From positions 34,439,488 to 34,503,487 of the forward strand of contig OX246741.1 of assembly GCA_945910005.1 (NCBI GenBank): DNA of 64,000 nucleotides, given 5' to 3'. The position numbers and the translations under genes are program-made. The notes under the pieces were generated by a model, which was given only the letters and a program-made list of their open reading frames with translations, had not been told where the DNA came from and ran no database searches. This DNA comes from Isoperla grammatica. Its lineage: Eukaryota; Arthropoda; Insecta; Plecoptera; Perlodidae. The stretch's first letter is position 1; each line of letters starts with the position of its first letter. Positions 1 to 11,100 of this stretch are shown here, in pieces.

Positions 1-79
1 ACTTCGCGTGAGATGGTCAGTGAAATGTTTGGCACTCGCCCATGCCATAGAGAGATTGTGGCCTACCCTAATTCTCATC

Positions 80-151
80 GGTTCCATGGTGTAATGGTTA
101 GCACTCTGGACTCTGAATCCAGCGATCCGAGTTCAAATCTCGGTGGAACCT
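80..151 (+). tRNA. tRNA-Gln (anticodon CUG)
   Basis: A 72-nt cloverleaf. The 7-bp acceptor stem pairs GGTTCCA with TGGAACC. The A box (TGGTGTAATGG), an anticodon arm CTGGA / CTCTGAA / TCCAG with CTG at the anticodon, and a B box (GAGTTCAAATCTC) are all intact. It has the standard animal nuclear tRNA-Gln architecture and no intron. It differs from the second copy at 1551-1622 by one base, in the anticodon. Confidence 0.97.
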
Positions 152-157
152 GTGGAA

Positions 158-163
158 TTTTTT
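158..163 (+). terminator. Pol III T-run terminator of tRNA-Gln(CUG)
   Basis: Six consecutive T residues start 7 nt after the end of the tRNA, as expected for RNA polymerase III termination. Confidence 0.8.
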
Positions 164-265
164 ATCATTTCATTTTCACTTGTAGAATAACTTGGCAGAA
201 GTTATGTTTGAGAAACATGTTTTCTGTGGTCTGTGATTCAACGTCCGGGTCTTGAGTAGAATTTA

Positions 266-330
266 TCCCAGGGCAACCCTGCTGGTCGTAAGAGGCGACG
301 GAACGAGACCCCGTCCCTTTCACCCCACAC
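266..330 (+). repeat. Dispersed retroposon fragment
   Basis: A GC-rich stretch with gtaagaggcgacg followed by a pyrimidine-rich run. Closely similar text occurs on the minus strand near 25760-25870, and related text around 51555-52800. It looks like part of a dispersed retroposon, perhaps a non-LTR element. The family is not identified. From here to 953 I see no gene or clear repeat. Confidence 0.4.
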
Positions 331-953
331 CCAGTATCTCAATTAATCAATTCGTATTCTTCATACGTCACTCGTTCCTGAGGTCTCACCTCCATTGCTG
401 AACTACCCTTATGATGGGTAGATCATACGGTGGGTCTTAATGTCGCAAAGAGAGCCGGCATGAATGAGAATAAGAAGAGAGACGGAGAAAAAATAAGGGG
501 AAAGTGAGCAAGATGCTTTGAAAATAACTCAGACATGGGAACCAAGTTGAACGCAGTAGAGTCGTCTTCCCGTGTTTTCTTGAAAATCTAAGTTTGCATT
601 CTTGGCAGCGCCTTAGGATACAATGCTATTACGGGGAGTTTGAATAATTACATTTTTAGTTTAAAAATAATCACAATAATCAAGACCCTTCGTCGATAGT
701 TTGAAGAGAATATGTGTGAGAATATGTGAATAAGTGGAGGCGAGGAAGATTGTGTCGGACATCGGACATCCATAGTCCAATCATGGAGTTATACGAGAAT
801 ACTTTTATAAATCCATAGTCCAATAATAAGTCTCGACAGCTGATAGGCCTACTTGTTGGCACCTCCGCCAGGAGTAAATACAAATATCTTTGGTGCACAA
901 CATGCTTGTACAACATGGTGACTGTGTGGATGGTTGGGAAGGAATGTCCAAAG

Positions 954-1266
954 CAGTGGTGTATCCAAGGGGGGGGGGTTATGGGGTTCAACCCCCCCAC
1001 CATGCCAAAAAAAGATGCACGGAGAGAAGGAAATAAAGGAGGAGAGAGGAGCGACCTTTATTTATTTTTGCATTTAATTATATTTGTTCTTACTTTATGA
1101 CATTGACCGATTCTTAAACGTGTTTACGGCGTTTAAAACGTCATATGAAAAAAATCGCCTCCAGCGAATGATTGGCCTCTAGCGTCTGGGGCTTTCGCCC
1201 CAGACCTCTACCAGCTTGGAATATTCGAACCTCCCCCTCCATTTTGAATTCCGGGATACGCCACTG
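954..1266. mobile_element. Small non-autonomous hAT-like element
   Basis: Starts cagtggtgtatcc and ends ggatacgccactg, so the ends are imperfect terminal inverted repeats of the CAGTGGYGTATCC type. It is flanked by 8-bp direct repeats, gtccaaag (946-953) and gtcccaag (1267-1274), matching at 7 of 8 positions. An 8-bp target duplication with CAGTGG termini is typical of hAT elements. No transposase is encoded in its 313 bp. A G-run and a C-run near the left end are also seen in the related element ending at 61643. Confidence 0.75.
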
Positions 1267-1309
1267 GTCCCAAGGGCAGTTAGTACCGGTAGGACTCAAC
1301 GCCTTGTGT

Positions 1310-1385
1310 CTTGCCGGTGACCTGTATCGAACCGGCGACCTCCCGAATGAGAATCTCAGTGTGAAGTTAAGTACCACGGTATTCT
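1310..1385 (-). mobile_element. tRNA-derived SINE head fragment
   Basis: On the minus strand a B-box-like ggttcgatac follows a degenerate A-box region. The text around it (attcgg.aggtcgccggttcgatac) matches the SINE at 19000-19180. Only the head is recognisable. Confidence 0.45.
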
Positions 1386-1550
1386 TAGTGCGACTTATTA
1401 TTATTAATCATTCTAAAACTTTGTAGCCCAAGTCCACGGCCGACCAGTGATGTAATTGACGGTCGACTTTGCAGCCTACTTACAAGACAAGAAGAAAGCA
1501 CTTTCACAACGCAATGATCTGTCGGAGAAATGCTTCACTCATCTCACATC

Positions 1551-1622
1551 GGTTCCATGGTGTAATGGTTAGCACTCTGGACTTTGAATCCAGCGATCCG
1601 AGTTCAAATCTCGGTGGAACCT
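1551..1622 (+). tRNA. tRNA-Gln (anticodon UUG)
   Basis: A 72-nt cloverleaf identical to the copy at 80-151 except for T instead of C at the first anticodon position, giving TTG. Acceptor, D, anticodon and T arms are all intact. Together the two genes supply both glutamine isoacceptors within 1.5 kb. Confidence 0.97.
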
Positions 1623-1625
1623 GTA

Positions 1626-1631
1626 TTTTTT
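1626..1631 (+). terminator. Pol III T-run terminator of tRNA-Gln(UUG)
   Basis: Six T residues start 4 nt after the tRNA. From here to the gene A polyadenylation candidates the sequence is AT-rich without other features. Confidence 0.8.
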
Positions 1632-1763
1632 AGATCTTCTATTTCCCTGTGCAGTGTTCAACCTCAAACCATTGCTCAAACGTAGCTCCTTCCCTGTTCA
1701 ATTGGTTTTATTTATACTGGTCGAATATAATCAATATAACAGCTCATGTGCTTCACTGCAACC

Positions 1764-1780
1764 TTTATTCACAATTTATT
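1764..1780 (-). promoter_or_regulatory. Candidate poly(A) signals of SDR gene A
   Basis: Two AATAAA hexamers on the minus strand (1775-1780 and 1764-1769) lie about 310 nt downstream of the gene A stop codon. No nearer canonical hexamer was noticed. Position and sequence are the only support. Confidence 0.35.
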
Positions 1781-2086
1781 CAAATTAAAAACATATTTTA
1801 TTAAATTTCTGGCTGGAATGGCCGATAGGCATCATTATGTACTGTCCGTATTTTGAAATTTTGTGCCCTAAGCATAAGTAATATTGTATTTTGATTAATT
1901 CCTAGAGTTTTATGTTTTGTGTACTCATCATTTGTGTCGAACACCCCTAACTTGGAATTGTAATAATTGTGAACACATAAACGTCTTATATAATTTCAAT
2001 TCAAACATCACATTATTTATACATTATACCTTTAATCTCGCCGATAAACTGTCAAGACAATTTGATTGAATTCAAAATGTGCCTAA

Positions 2087-2128
2087 TCAAAAGTCTTCTC
2101 CAATGGGTTTTATTGTCAATTCGTAGAT
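2087..2128 (-). CDS. Gene A exon 6 (terminal coding exon)
   Basis: Encodes IYELTIKPIGEDF and a TGA stop. It is preceded on the minus strand by the acceptor gttgcag. The same 42-nt length and a near-identical peptide occur as gene B exon 6. Phase 0 fits the end of exon 5. It is too short for ordinary ORF finding and lies 13.7 kb from exon 5 across the array. Confidence 0.88.
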   Translation of the reverse strand: MYELTIKPIGEDF

Positions 2129-5100
2129 CTGCAACATGATCATAAAACAAACGTAATTACTATAAATTAGTTATAAATCACTTATAATTTCTTCTTCAGC
2201 TTTTTCCACCAGTATTCTTCCATAAATACAATTATCCGTGAATAGAAAAAGCTATACTACATGGATAAAGTGGTATAATCGCCGATATACATATACGTAC
2301 ATCAAGTATAGCCAAGGCCCACCCCCGGGAACCAAGAAGTATTGTATACCATTTGCAGCCACACAGAAGACCTCGTGTATTGGTAATTACTTAGTAATTA
2401 CTAAAAAGTTTAGTAAATTTAAAGCCTTACTATAAGGCCTTCACTGTAATGTAACCAATTAAATTTCCTCTCACTTTCTCTAAAATGTTTATATCCACTC
2501 CACTCATAAAACTCGTTCTTTCATAGTTGACTGTAACAATTACTTCGTACGTGAAATAATTTTAATTTAAATTTTATTCATTATCATTATTATTATTATT
2601 ATTTTTACTAATCAATTAATTTTATTTTTAAAAATGACGTTGCAATAAAGATAAGCGATATATATATAATTAATAAGTATTAGTCTATAACTCGTGACGT
2701 CACCTCTGCTTCTTCTTCCAATGAATATCTCACAACCTTTGAAGTTCTTATTCACTATTCTATTATGTATTCCATAACAATGTAAATTGTAATACGAAAA
2801 TAAAGAAATTGAATTGAATTGAATCCATTTCAAGTCATCCTACCTAGGGCATGCTCAGCATACCTAGCCTGCCCAGACTGCTACAGACTCACCTGAACAT
2901 GGAGCGAGGACCCCAGGATATACAGAGCAGCCTCCGCCACGTCATCTGGTACCAAGAAGTGATCGTCATCCTACCTAGGGCATGCTCAGCATACCTAGCC
3001 TGCCCAGACTGCTACAGACTCACCTCAACATGGGGCGAGGACCCCAGGATATACAGAGCAGCCTCCGCCACGTCATCTGGTACCAAGAAGTGATCGTCAT
3101 CCTACCTAGGGCATGCTCAGCATACCTAGCCTGCCCAGACTGCTACAGACTCACCTGAACATGGAGCGAGGACCCCAGGATATACAGAGCAGCCTCCGCC
3201 ACGTCATCTGGTATCAAGAAGTGATCGTCATCCTACCTAGGGCATGCTCAGCATACCTAGCCTGCCCAGACTGCTACAGACTCACCTCAACATGGGGCGG
3301 GGACCCCAGGATATACAGAGCAGCCTCCGCCACGTCATCTGGTACCAAGAAGTGATCGTCATCCTACCTAGGGCATGCTCAGCATACCTAGCCTGCCCAG
3401 ACTGCTACAGACTCACCTGAACATGGGGTGGGGACCCCAGGATATACAGAGCAGCCTCCGCCACGTCATCTGGTACCAAGAAGTGATCGTCATCCTACCT
3501 AGGGCATGCTCAGCATACCTAGCCTGCCCAGACTGCTACAGACTCACCTGAACATGGGGTGGGGACCCCAGGATATACAGAGCAGCCTCCGCCACGTCAT
3601 CTGGTACCAAGAAGTGATCGTCATCCTACCTAGGGCATGCTCAGCATACCTAGCCTGCCCAGACTGCTACAGACTCACCTGAACATGGGGCGGGGACCCC
3701 AGGATATACAGAGCAGCCTCCGCCACGTCATCTGGTACCAAGAAGTGATCGTCATCCTACCTAGGGCATGCTCAGCATACCTAGCCTGCCCAGACTGCTA
3801 CAGACTCACCTGAACATGGGGTGGGGACCCCAGGATATACAGAGCAGCCTCCGCCACGTCATCTGGTACCAAGAAGTGATCGTCATCCTACCTAGGGCAT
3901 GCTCAGCATACCTAGCCTGCCCAGACTGCTACAGACTCACCTGAACATGGGGTGGGGACCCCAGGATATACAGAGCAGCCTCCGCCACGTCATCTGGTAC
4001 CAAGAAGTGATCGTCATCCTACCTAGGGCATGCTCAGCATACCTAGCCTGCCCAGACTGCTACAGACTCACCTGAACATGGGGCGGGGACCCCAGGATAT
4101 ACAGAGCAGCCTCCGCCACGTCATCTGGTACCAAGAAGTGATCGTCATCCTACCTAGGGCATGCTCAGCATACCTAGCCTGCCCAGACTGCTACAGACTC
4201 ACCTGAACATGGGGCGGGGACCCCAGGATATACAGAGCAGCCTCCGCCACGTCATCTGGTACCAAGAAGTGATCGTCATCCTACATAGGGCATGCTCAGC
4301 ATACCTAGCCTGCCCAGACTGCTACAGACTCACCTGAACATGGGGCGGGGACCCCAGGATATACAGAGCAGCCTCCGCCACGTCATCTGGTACCAAGAAG
4401 TGATCGTCATCCTACCTAGGGCATGCTCAGCATACCTAGCCTGCCCAGACTGCTACAGACTCACCTGAACATGGGGCGGGGACCCCAGGATATACAGAGC
4501 AGCCTCCGCCACGTCATCTGGTACCAAGAAGTGATTGTCATCCTACCTAGGGCATGCTCAGCATACCTAGCCTGCCCAGACTGCTACAGACTCACCTGAA
4601 CATGGGGCGGGGACCCCAGGATATACAGAGCAGCCTCCGCCACGTCATCTGGTACCAAGAAGTGATCGTCATCCTACCTAGGGCATGCTCAGCATACCTA
4701 GCCTGCCCAGACTGCTACAGACTCACCTGAACATAGGGCGGGGACCCCAGGATATACAGAGCAGCCTCCGCCACGTCATCTGGTACCAAGAAGTGATCGT
4801 CATCCTACCTAGGGCATGCTCAGCATACCTAGCCTGCCCAGACTGCTACAGACTCACCTGAACATGGGGCGGGGACCCCAGGATATACAGAGCAGCCTCC
4901 GCCACGTCATCTGGTACCAAGAAGTGATCGTCATCCTACCTAGGGCATGCTCAGCATACCTAGCCTGCCCAGACTGCTACAGACTCACCTGAACATGGGG
5001 CGGGGACCCCAGGATATACAGAGCAGCCTCCGCCACGTCATCTGGTACCAAGAAGTGATCGTCATCCTACCTAGGGCATGCTCAGCATACCTAGCCTGCC

Positions 5101-8100
5101 CAGACTGCTACAGACTCACCTGAACATGGGGCGGGGACCCCAGGATATACAGAGCAGCCTCCGCCACGTCATCTGGTACCAAGAAGTGATCGTCATCCTA
5201 CCTAGGGCATGCTCAGCATACCTAGCCTGCCCAGACTGCTACAGACTCACCTGAACATGGGGCGGGGACCCCAGGATATACAGAGCAGCCTCCGCCACGT
5301 CATCTGGTATCAAGAAGTGATCGTCATCCTACCTAGGGCATGGTCAGCATACCTAGCCTGCCCAGACTGCTACAGACTCACCTCAACATGGGGCGGGGAC
5401 CCCAGGATATACAGAGCAGCCTCCGCCACGTCATCTGGTACCAAGAAGTGATCGTCATCCTACCTAGGGCATGCTCAGCATACCTAGCCTGCCCAGACTG
5501 CTACAGACTCACCTGAACATGGGGCGGGGACCCCAGGATATACAGAGCAGCCTCCGCCACGTCATCTGGTACCAAGAAGTGATCGTCATCCTACCTAGGG
5601 CATGCTCAGCATACCTAGCCTGCCCAGACTGCTACTGACTCACCTCAACATGAGGCGGGGATCCAGGATATACAGAGCAGCCTCCGCCACGTCATCTGGT
5701 ATCAAGAAGTGATCGTCATCCTACCTAGGGCATGCTCAGCATACCTAGCCTGCCCAGACTGCTACAGACTCACCTGAACATGGGGCGGGGACCCCAGGAT
5801 ATACAGAGCAGCCTCCGCCACGTCATCTGGTACCAAGAAGTGATCGTCATCCTATCTAGGGCATGCTCAGCATACCTAGCCTGCCCAGACTGCTACAGAC
5901 TCACCTCAACATGGGGCGAGGACCCCAGGATATACAGAGCAGCCTCCGCCACGTCATCTGGTACCAAGAAATGATCGTCATCCTAGCTAGGGCATGCTCA
6001 GCATACCTAGCCTGCCCAGACTGCTACAGACTCACCTGAACATGGGGTGGGGACCCCAGGATATACAGAGCAGCCTCCGCCACGTCATCTGGTACCAAGA
6101 AATGATCGTCATCTTACCTAGGGCATGCTCAGCATACCTAGCCTGCCCAGACTGCTACAGACTCACCGGAACATAGGGCGGGGACCCCAGGATATACAGA
6201 GCAGCCTCCGCCACGTCATCTGGTACCAAGAAGTGATCGTCATCCTACCTAGGGCATGCTCAGCATACCTAGCCTGCCCAGACTGCTACAGACTCACCTG
6301 AACATGGGGCGGGGACCCCAGGATATACAGAGCAGCCTCCGCCACGTCATCTGGTACCAAGAAATGATCGTCATCCTAGCTAGGGCATGCTCAGCATACC
6401 TAGCCTGCCCAGACTGCTACAGACTCACCTGAACATGGGGCGAGGACCCCAGGATATACAGAGCAGCCTCCGCCACGTCATCTGGTACCAAGAAGTGATC
6501 GTCATCCTGCCTAGGGCATGCTCAGCATACCTAGCCTGCCCAGACTGCTACAGACTCACCTGAACATGGGGCGGGGACCCCAGGATATACAGAGCAGCCT
6601 CCGCCACGTCATCTGGTACCAAGAAGTGATTGTCATCCTACCTAGGGCATGCTCAGCATACCTAGCCTGCCCAGACTGCTACAGACTCACCTGAACATGG
6701 GGCGGGGACCCCAGGATATACAGAGCAGCCTCCGCCACGTCATCTGGTACCAAGAAGTGATTGTCATCCTACCTAGGGCATGCTCAGCATACCTAGCCTG
6801 CCCAGACTGCTACAGACTCACCTGAACATGGGGCGGGGACCCCAGGATATACAGAGCAGCCTCCGCCACGTCATCTGGTACCAAGAAGTGATCGTCATCC
6901 TACCTAGGGCATGCTCAGCATACCTAGCCTGCCCAGACTGCTACAGACTCACCTGAACATGGGGCGGGGACCCCAGGATATACAGAGCAGCCTCCGCCAC
7001 GTCATCTGGTACCAAGAAGTGATCGTCATCCTACCTAGGGCATGCTCAGCATACCTAGCCTGCCCAGACTGCTACAGACTCACCTCAACATGGGGCGGGG
7101 ACCCCAGGATATACAGAGCAACCTCCGCCACGTCATCTGGTACCAAGAAGTGATCGTCATCCTAGCTAGGGCATGCTCAGCATACCTAGCCTGCCCAGAC
7201 TGCTACAGACTCACCTGAACATGGGGCGGGGACCCCAGGATATACAGAGCAGCCTCCGCCACGTCATCTGGTATCAAGAAGTGATCGTCATCCTAGCTAG
7301 GGCATGCTCAGCATACCTAGCCTGCCCAGACTGCTACAGACTCACCTGAACATGGGGCGGGGACCCCAGGATATACAGAGCAGCCTCCGCCACGTCATCT
7401 GGTACCAAGAAGTGATCGTCATCCTGCCTAGGGCATGCTCAGCCTACCTAGCCTGCCCAGACTGCTACAGACTCACCTGAACATAGGGCGGGGACCCCAG
7501 GATATACAGAGCAGCCTCCGCCACGTCATCTGGTACCAAGAAGTGATCGTCATCCTACCTAGGGCATGCTCAGCCTACCTAGCCTGCCCAGACTGCTACA
7601 GACTCACCTGAACATGGGGCGGGGACCCCAGGATATACAGAGCAGCCTCCGCCACGTCATCTGGTATCAAGAAGTGATCGTCATCCTAGCTAGGGCATGC
7701 TCAGCATACCTAGCCTGCCCAGACTGCTACAGACTCACCTGAACATGGGGCGGGGACCCCAGGATATACAGAGCAGCCTCCGCCACGTCATCTGGTATCA
7801 AGAAGTGATCGTCATCCTGCCTAGGGCATGCTCAGCATACCTAGCCTGCCCAGACTGCTACAGACTCACCTGAACATAGGGCGGGGACCCCAGGATATAC
7901 AGAGCAGCCTCCGCCACGTCATCTGGTACCAAGAAGTGATCGTCATCCTGCCTAGGGCATGCTCAGCATACCTAGCCTGCCCAGACTGCTACAGACTCAC
8001 CTGAACATGGGGCGGGGACCCCAGGATATACAGAGCAGCCTCCGCCACGTCATCTGGTACCAAGAAGTGATCGTCATCCTACCTAGGGCATGCTCAGCAT

Positions 8101-11100
8101 ACCTAGCCTGCCCAGACTGCTACAGACTCACCTGAACATGGGGCGGGGACCCCAGGATATACAGAGCAGCCTCCGCCACGTCATCTGGTATCAAGAAGTG
8201 ATCGTCATCCTACCTAGGGCATGCTCAGCATACCTAGCCTGCCCAGACTGCTACAGACTCACCTGAACATGGGGCGGGGACCCCAGGATATACAGAGCAG
8301 CCTCCGCCACGTCATCTGGTACCAAGAAGTGATCGTCATCCTACCTAGGGCATGCTCAGCATACCTAGCCTGCCCAGACTGCTACAGACTCACCTGAACA
8401 TGGGGCGGGGACCCCAGGATATACAGAGCAGCCTCCGCCACGTCATCTGGTACCAAGAAGTGATCGTCATCCTACCTACGGCATGCTCAGCATACCTAGC
8501 CTGCCCAGACTGCTACAGACTCACCTGAACATGGGGCGGGGACCCCAGGATATACAGAGCAGCCTCCGCCACGTCATCTGGTACCAAGAAGTGATCGTCA
8601 TCCTACCTAGGGCATGCTCAGCCTACCTAGCCTGCCCAGACTGCTACAGACTCACCTGAACATGGGGCGGGGACCCCAGGATATACAGAGCAGCCTCCGC
8701 CACGTCATCTGGTACCAAGAAGTGATCGTCATCCTACCTAGGGCATGCTCAGCATACCTAGCCTGCCCAGACTGCTACAGACTCACCTGAACATGGGGCG
8801 GGGACCCCAGGATATACAGAGCAGCCTCCGCCACGTCATCTGGTACCAAGAAGTGATCGTCATCCTACCTAGGGCATGCTCAGCATACCTAGCCTGCCCA
8901 GACTGCTACAGACTCACCTGAACATGGGGCGGGGACCCCAGGATATACAGAGCAGCCTCCGCCACGTCATCTGGTACCAAGAAGTGATCGTCATCCTACC
9001 TAGGGCATGCTCAGCATACCTAGCCTGCCCAGACTGCTACAGACTCACCTGAACAAGGGGCGGGGACCCCAGGATATACAGAGCAGCCTCCGCCACGTCA
9101 TCTGGTACCAAGAAGTGATCGTCATCCTACCTAGGGCATGCTCAGCATACCTAGCCTGCCCAGACTGCTACAGACTCACCTGAACATGGAGCGGGGACCC
9201 CAGGATATACAGAGCAGCCTCCGCCACGTCATCTGGTACCAAGAAGTGATCGTCATCCTACCTAGGGCATGCTCAGCATACCTAGCCTGCCCAGACTGCT
9301 ACAGACTCACCTGAACATGGGGCGGGGACCCCAGGATATACAGAGCAGCCTCCGCCACGTCATCTGGTACCAAGAAGTGATCGTCATCCTACCTAGGGCA
9401 TGCTCAGCATACCTAGCCTGCCCAGACTGCTACAGACTCACCTGAACATGGGGCGGGGACCCCAGGATATACAGAGCAGCCTCCGCCACGTCATCTGGTA
9501 CCAAGAAGTGATCGTCATCCTACCTAGGGCATGCTCAGCATACCTAGCCTGCCCAGACTGCTACAGACTCACCTGAACATGGGGCGGGGACCCCAGGATA
9601 TACAGAGCAGCCTCCGCCACGTCATCTGGTACCAAGAAGTGATCGTCATCCTACCTAGGGCATGCTCAGCCTACCTAGCCTGCCCAGACTGCTACAGACT
9701 CACCTGAACATGGGGCGGGGACCCCAGGATATACAGAGCAGCCTCCGCCACGTCATCTGGTACCAAGAAGTGATCGTCATCCTAGCTAGGGCATGCTCAG
9801 CATACCTAGCCTGCCCAGAATGCTACAGACTCACCTGAACATGGGGCGGGGACCCCAGGATATACAGAGCAGCCTCCGCCACGTCATCTGGTACCAAGAA
9901 GTGATCGTCATCCTACCTAGGGCATGCTCAGCATACCTAGCCTGCCCAGACTGCTACAGACTCACCTGAACATGGGGCGGGGACCCCAGGATATACAGAG
10001 CAACCTCCGCCACGTCATCTGGTACCAAGAAGTGATCGTCATCCTAGCTAGGGCATGCTCAGCATACCTAGCCTGCCCAGACTGCTACAGACTCACCTGA
10101 ACATGGGGCGGGGACCCCAGGATATACAGAGCAGCCTCCGCCACGTCATCTGGTACCAAGAAGTGATCGTCATCCTACCTAGGGCATGCTCAGCATACCT
10201 AGCCTGCCCAGACTGCTACAGACTCACCTGAACATGGGGCGGGGACCCCAGGATATACAGAGCAGCCTCCGCCACGTCATCTGGTACCAAGAAGTGATCG
10301 TCATCCTACCTAGGGCATGCTCAGCATACCTAGCCTGCCCAGACTGCTACTGACTCACCTCAACATGAGGCGGGGATCCAGGATATACAGAGCAGCCTCC
10401 GCCACGTCATCTGGTACCAAGAAGTGATCGTCATCCTACCTAGGGCATGCTCAGCATACCTAGCCTGCCCAGACTGCTACAGACTCACCTGAACATGGGG
10501 CGGGGACCCCAGGATATACAGAGCAACCTCCGCCACGTCATCTGGTACCAAGAAGTGATCGTCATCCTAGCTAGGGCATGCTCAGCATACCTAGCCTGCC
10601 CAGACTGCTACAGACTCACCTGAACATGGGGCGGGGACCCCAGGATATACAGAGCAGCCTCCGCCACGTCATCTGGTACCAAGAAGTGATCGTCATCCTA
10701 CCTAGGGCATGCTCAGCATACCTAGCCTGCCCAGACTGCTACAGACTCACCTGAACATGGGGCGGGGACCCCAGGATATACAGAGCAGCCTCCGCCACGT
10801 CATCTGGTACCAAGAAGTGATTGTCATCCTACCTAGGGCATGCTCAGCATACCTAGCCTGCCCAGACTGCTACAGACTCACCTGAACATGGGGCGGGGAC
10901 CCCAGGATATACAGAGCAGCCTCCGCCACGTCATCTGGTATCAAGAAGTGATCGTCATCCTACCTAGGGCATGCTCAGCATACCTAGCCATCCCAGACTG
11001 CTACAGACTCACCTGAACATGGGGCGGGGACCCCAGGATATACAGAGCAGCCTCCGCCACGTCATCTGGTACCAAGAAGTGATCGTCATCCTACCTAGGG

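Noticed and set aside
2660..2720. Possible terminal SDR exon reading GCEIFIGRRSRGD on the minus strand
   Set aside because: The phase does not fit exon 5 and the region looks like a LINE 3' end. The better terminal exon is at 2087-2128, matching gene B exon 6 in length, phase and peptide.
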